From an uncultured Winogradskyella sp. (lineage in GTDB: Bacteria > Bacteroidota > Bacteroidia > Flavobacteriales > Flavobacteriaceae), in assembly GCA_905480385.1 (NCBI GenBank), contig CAJQQC010000088.1, positions 1-46,115 on the forward strand: a DNA stretch of 46,115 nt, given 5' to 3'. A program made the position numbers and the translations under genes. Of the stretch, positions 45,567 to 46,115 are shown in pieces (the stretch's first letter is position 1; the number at the start of each line of letters is the position of its first letter). Under the pieces are notes generated by a model. The model was not told where the DNA came from and did no database searches. It saw only the letters and a list, made by a program, of their open reading frames with translations.

Positions 45567-46115
45567 ATGAAAAAGTTTAAGATCATTTTTTTATTCCTAT
45601 TTACAGGTTTAATTTCTTTTTCTCAAGCCAAGTATCACAACATTTCTTCGAATATCTTAGGTGAAGACAGAGAACTTAAAATATTATTACCAAGGGGTTA
45701 TTCTGAGGATGATGATAAAGCTTATCCAGTTATCTATGTGTTTGATGGCGATTACTTATTCGAAGTCGTAGCAGGAAATGTAGATTATTACGCCTATTGG
45801 GAAGACATTCCAGAGTCTATAGTTGTTGGTGTCAATCAAGTAGATTCTCGAGAAGAAGATTTGATGTATTCAGAACAAAATTCACTTCCGGTAGAAAGCG
45901 GTGCCGATTTTTTTGAATTTGTAGGTAAAGAACTCATTCCTTTTGTAGAAGACAAATACAAAACAGAAACTTTTAGAGTAGCAGTAGGACATGGAGAAAC
46001 TGCAAATTTTATTAATTATTATTTAATTAGACAAAATCCAGTTTTTAATGCATATGTATCGATTAGTCCAGATTTGGCAATAGATATGGAAAAATATTTG
46101 GGTGAGCGTTTAATG
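45567..46115 (+). CDS. Esterase-fold alpha/beta hydrolase homologue (cut by window edge), nucleophile missing
   Basis: The first 183 codons of an exported protein running off the right edge. The signal peptide ends near SFSQA. The body resembles the esterase D / enterobactin-esterase (putative esterase) family: RELKILLPRGY, then PVIYVFDGDYLF, ADFFEFVGKELIPFVEDKY, and the elbow region. At the elbow, where the family has GHSxGG, this protein reads GHGET (residues 141-145), so Gly143 replaces the nucleophilic Ser. It may be a non-hydrolytic binding protein. The C-terminal part is outside the window. Confidence 0.8.
   Translation, partial: MKKFKIIFLFLFTGLISFSQAKYHNISSNILGEDRELKILLPRGYSEDDDKAYPVIYVFDGDYLFEVVAGNVDYYAYWEDIPESIVVGVNQVDSREEDLMYSEQNSLPVESGADFFEFVGKELIPFVEDKYKTETFRVAVGHGETANFINYYLIRQNPVFNAYVSISPDLAIDMEKYLGERLM

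Overview
The window is AT-rich chromosomal DNA from a member of the Flavobacteriaceae (phylum Bacteroidota), most likely marine. Four things in the sequence support this. Promoter-like TAnnTTTG boxes are present and purine-rich Shine-Dalgarno sites are absent. There are T9SS-type and lipobox-bearing surface proteins, including a PorZ-like protein. Four carboxypeptidase-domain, plug or TonB-dependent outer-membrane proteins occur. Finally, atpD-atpC stands alone as a two-gene unit, as is usual in this phylum. The genus is not determined. I saw no rRNA, tRNA, CRISPR array, prophage or intact insertion sequence.

Layout. 1-5885 (minus): a truncated secreted protein, then metG followed by a barrel-less MG2/plug protein and a histone-deacetylase-like hydrolase. 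5970-8113 (plus): an exported LD-carboxypeptidase, yraN and a lipoprotein. 8166-10188 (minus): nadD, gmk and a YicC-type RNase. 10277-16962: a mix of a thioesterase, an acyltransferase/EamA pair, an ArsC-like protein, DinB, a CPA1 antiporter, a DUF3298-type lipoprotein and metB. 16970-25717: a flavobacterial outer-membrane-type protein, gdhA, porZ-like, recO, a haem-type TonB receptor and recX. 25722-30129: a JmjC-like cupin, a BtuB-like TonB receptor and, divergent from it, a MocR/GntR regulator. 30269-32246: umuC, umuD and a 52-residue membrane peptide. 32320-38673 (minus): atpDC, then a TonB receptor with an SGNH lipoprotein. 38856-43234 (minus): a half-length glycogen-synthase-like protein, a DUF4270 lipoprotein and glmS. 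43342-46115 (plus): panC, panD, a flippase-like membrane protein and a truncated esterase-fold protein.

Most of the window is ordinary core genome. The best candidate for something undescribed is the divergent pair at 26716-30129. Its regulator has the MocR architecture, but Gln341 sits where the PLP-binding lysine belongs and His348 sits where GabR has a phosphate-binding arginine. The 81-base gap it shares with the receptor carries three copies of a TCGTCC/TAGTCC-type box. Secondary candidates are the small membrane peptide enclosed by two hairpins after umuCD, the glycogen-synthase-like half protein lacking the KxGGL motif, the esterase-fold protein lacking its nucleophile, and the receptor/SGNH-lipoprotein pair.

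Several genes start with TTG, usually within a few bases of an upstream stop codon, which suggests translational coupling.
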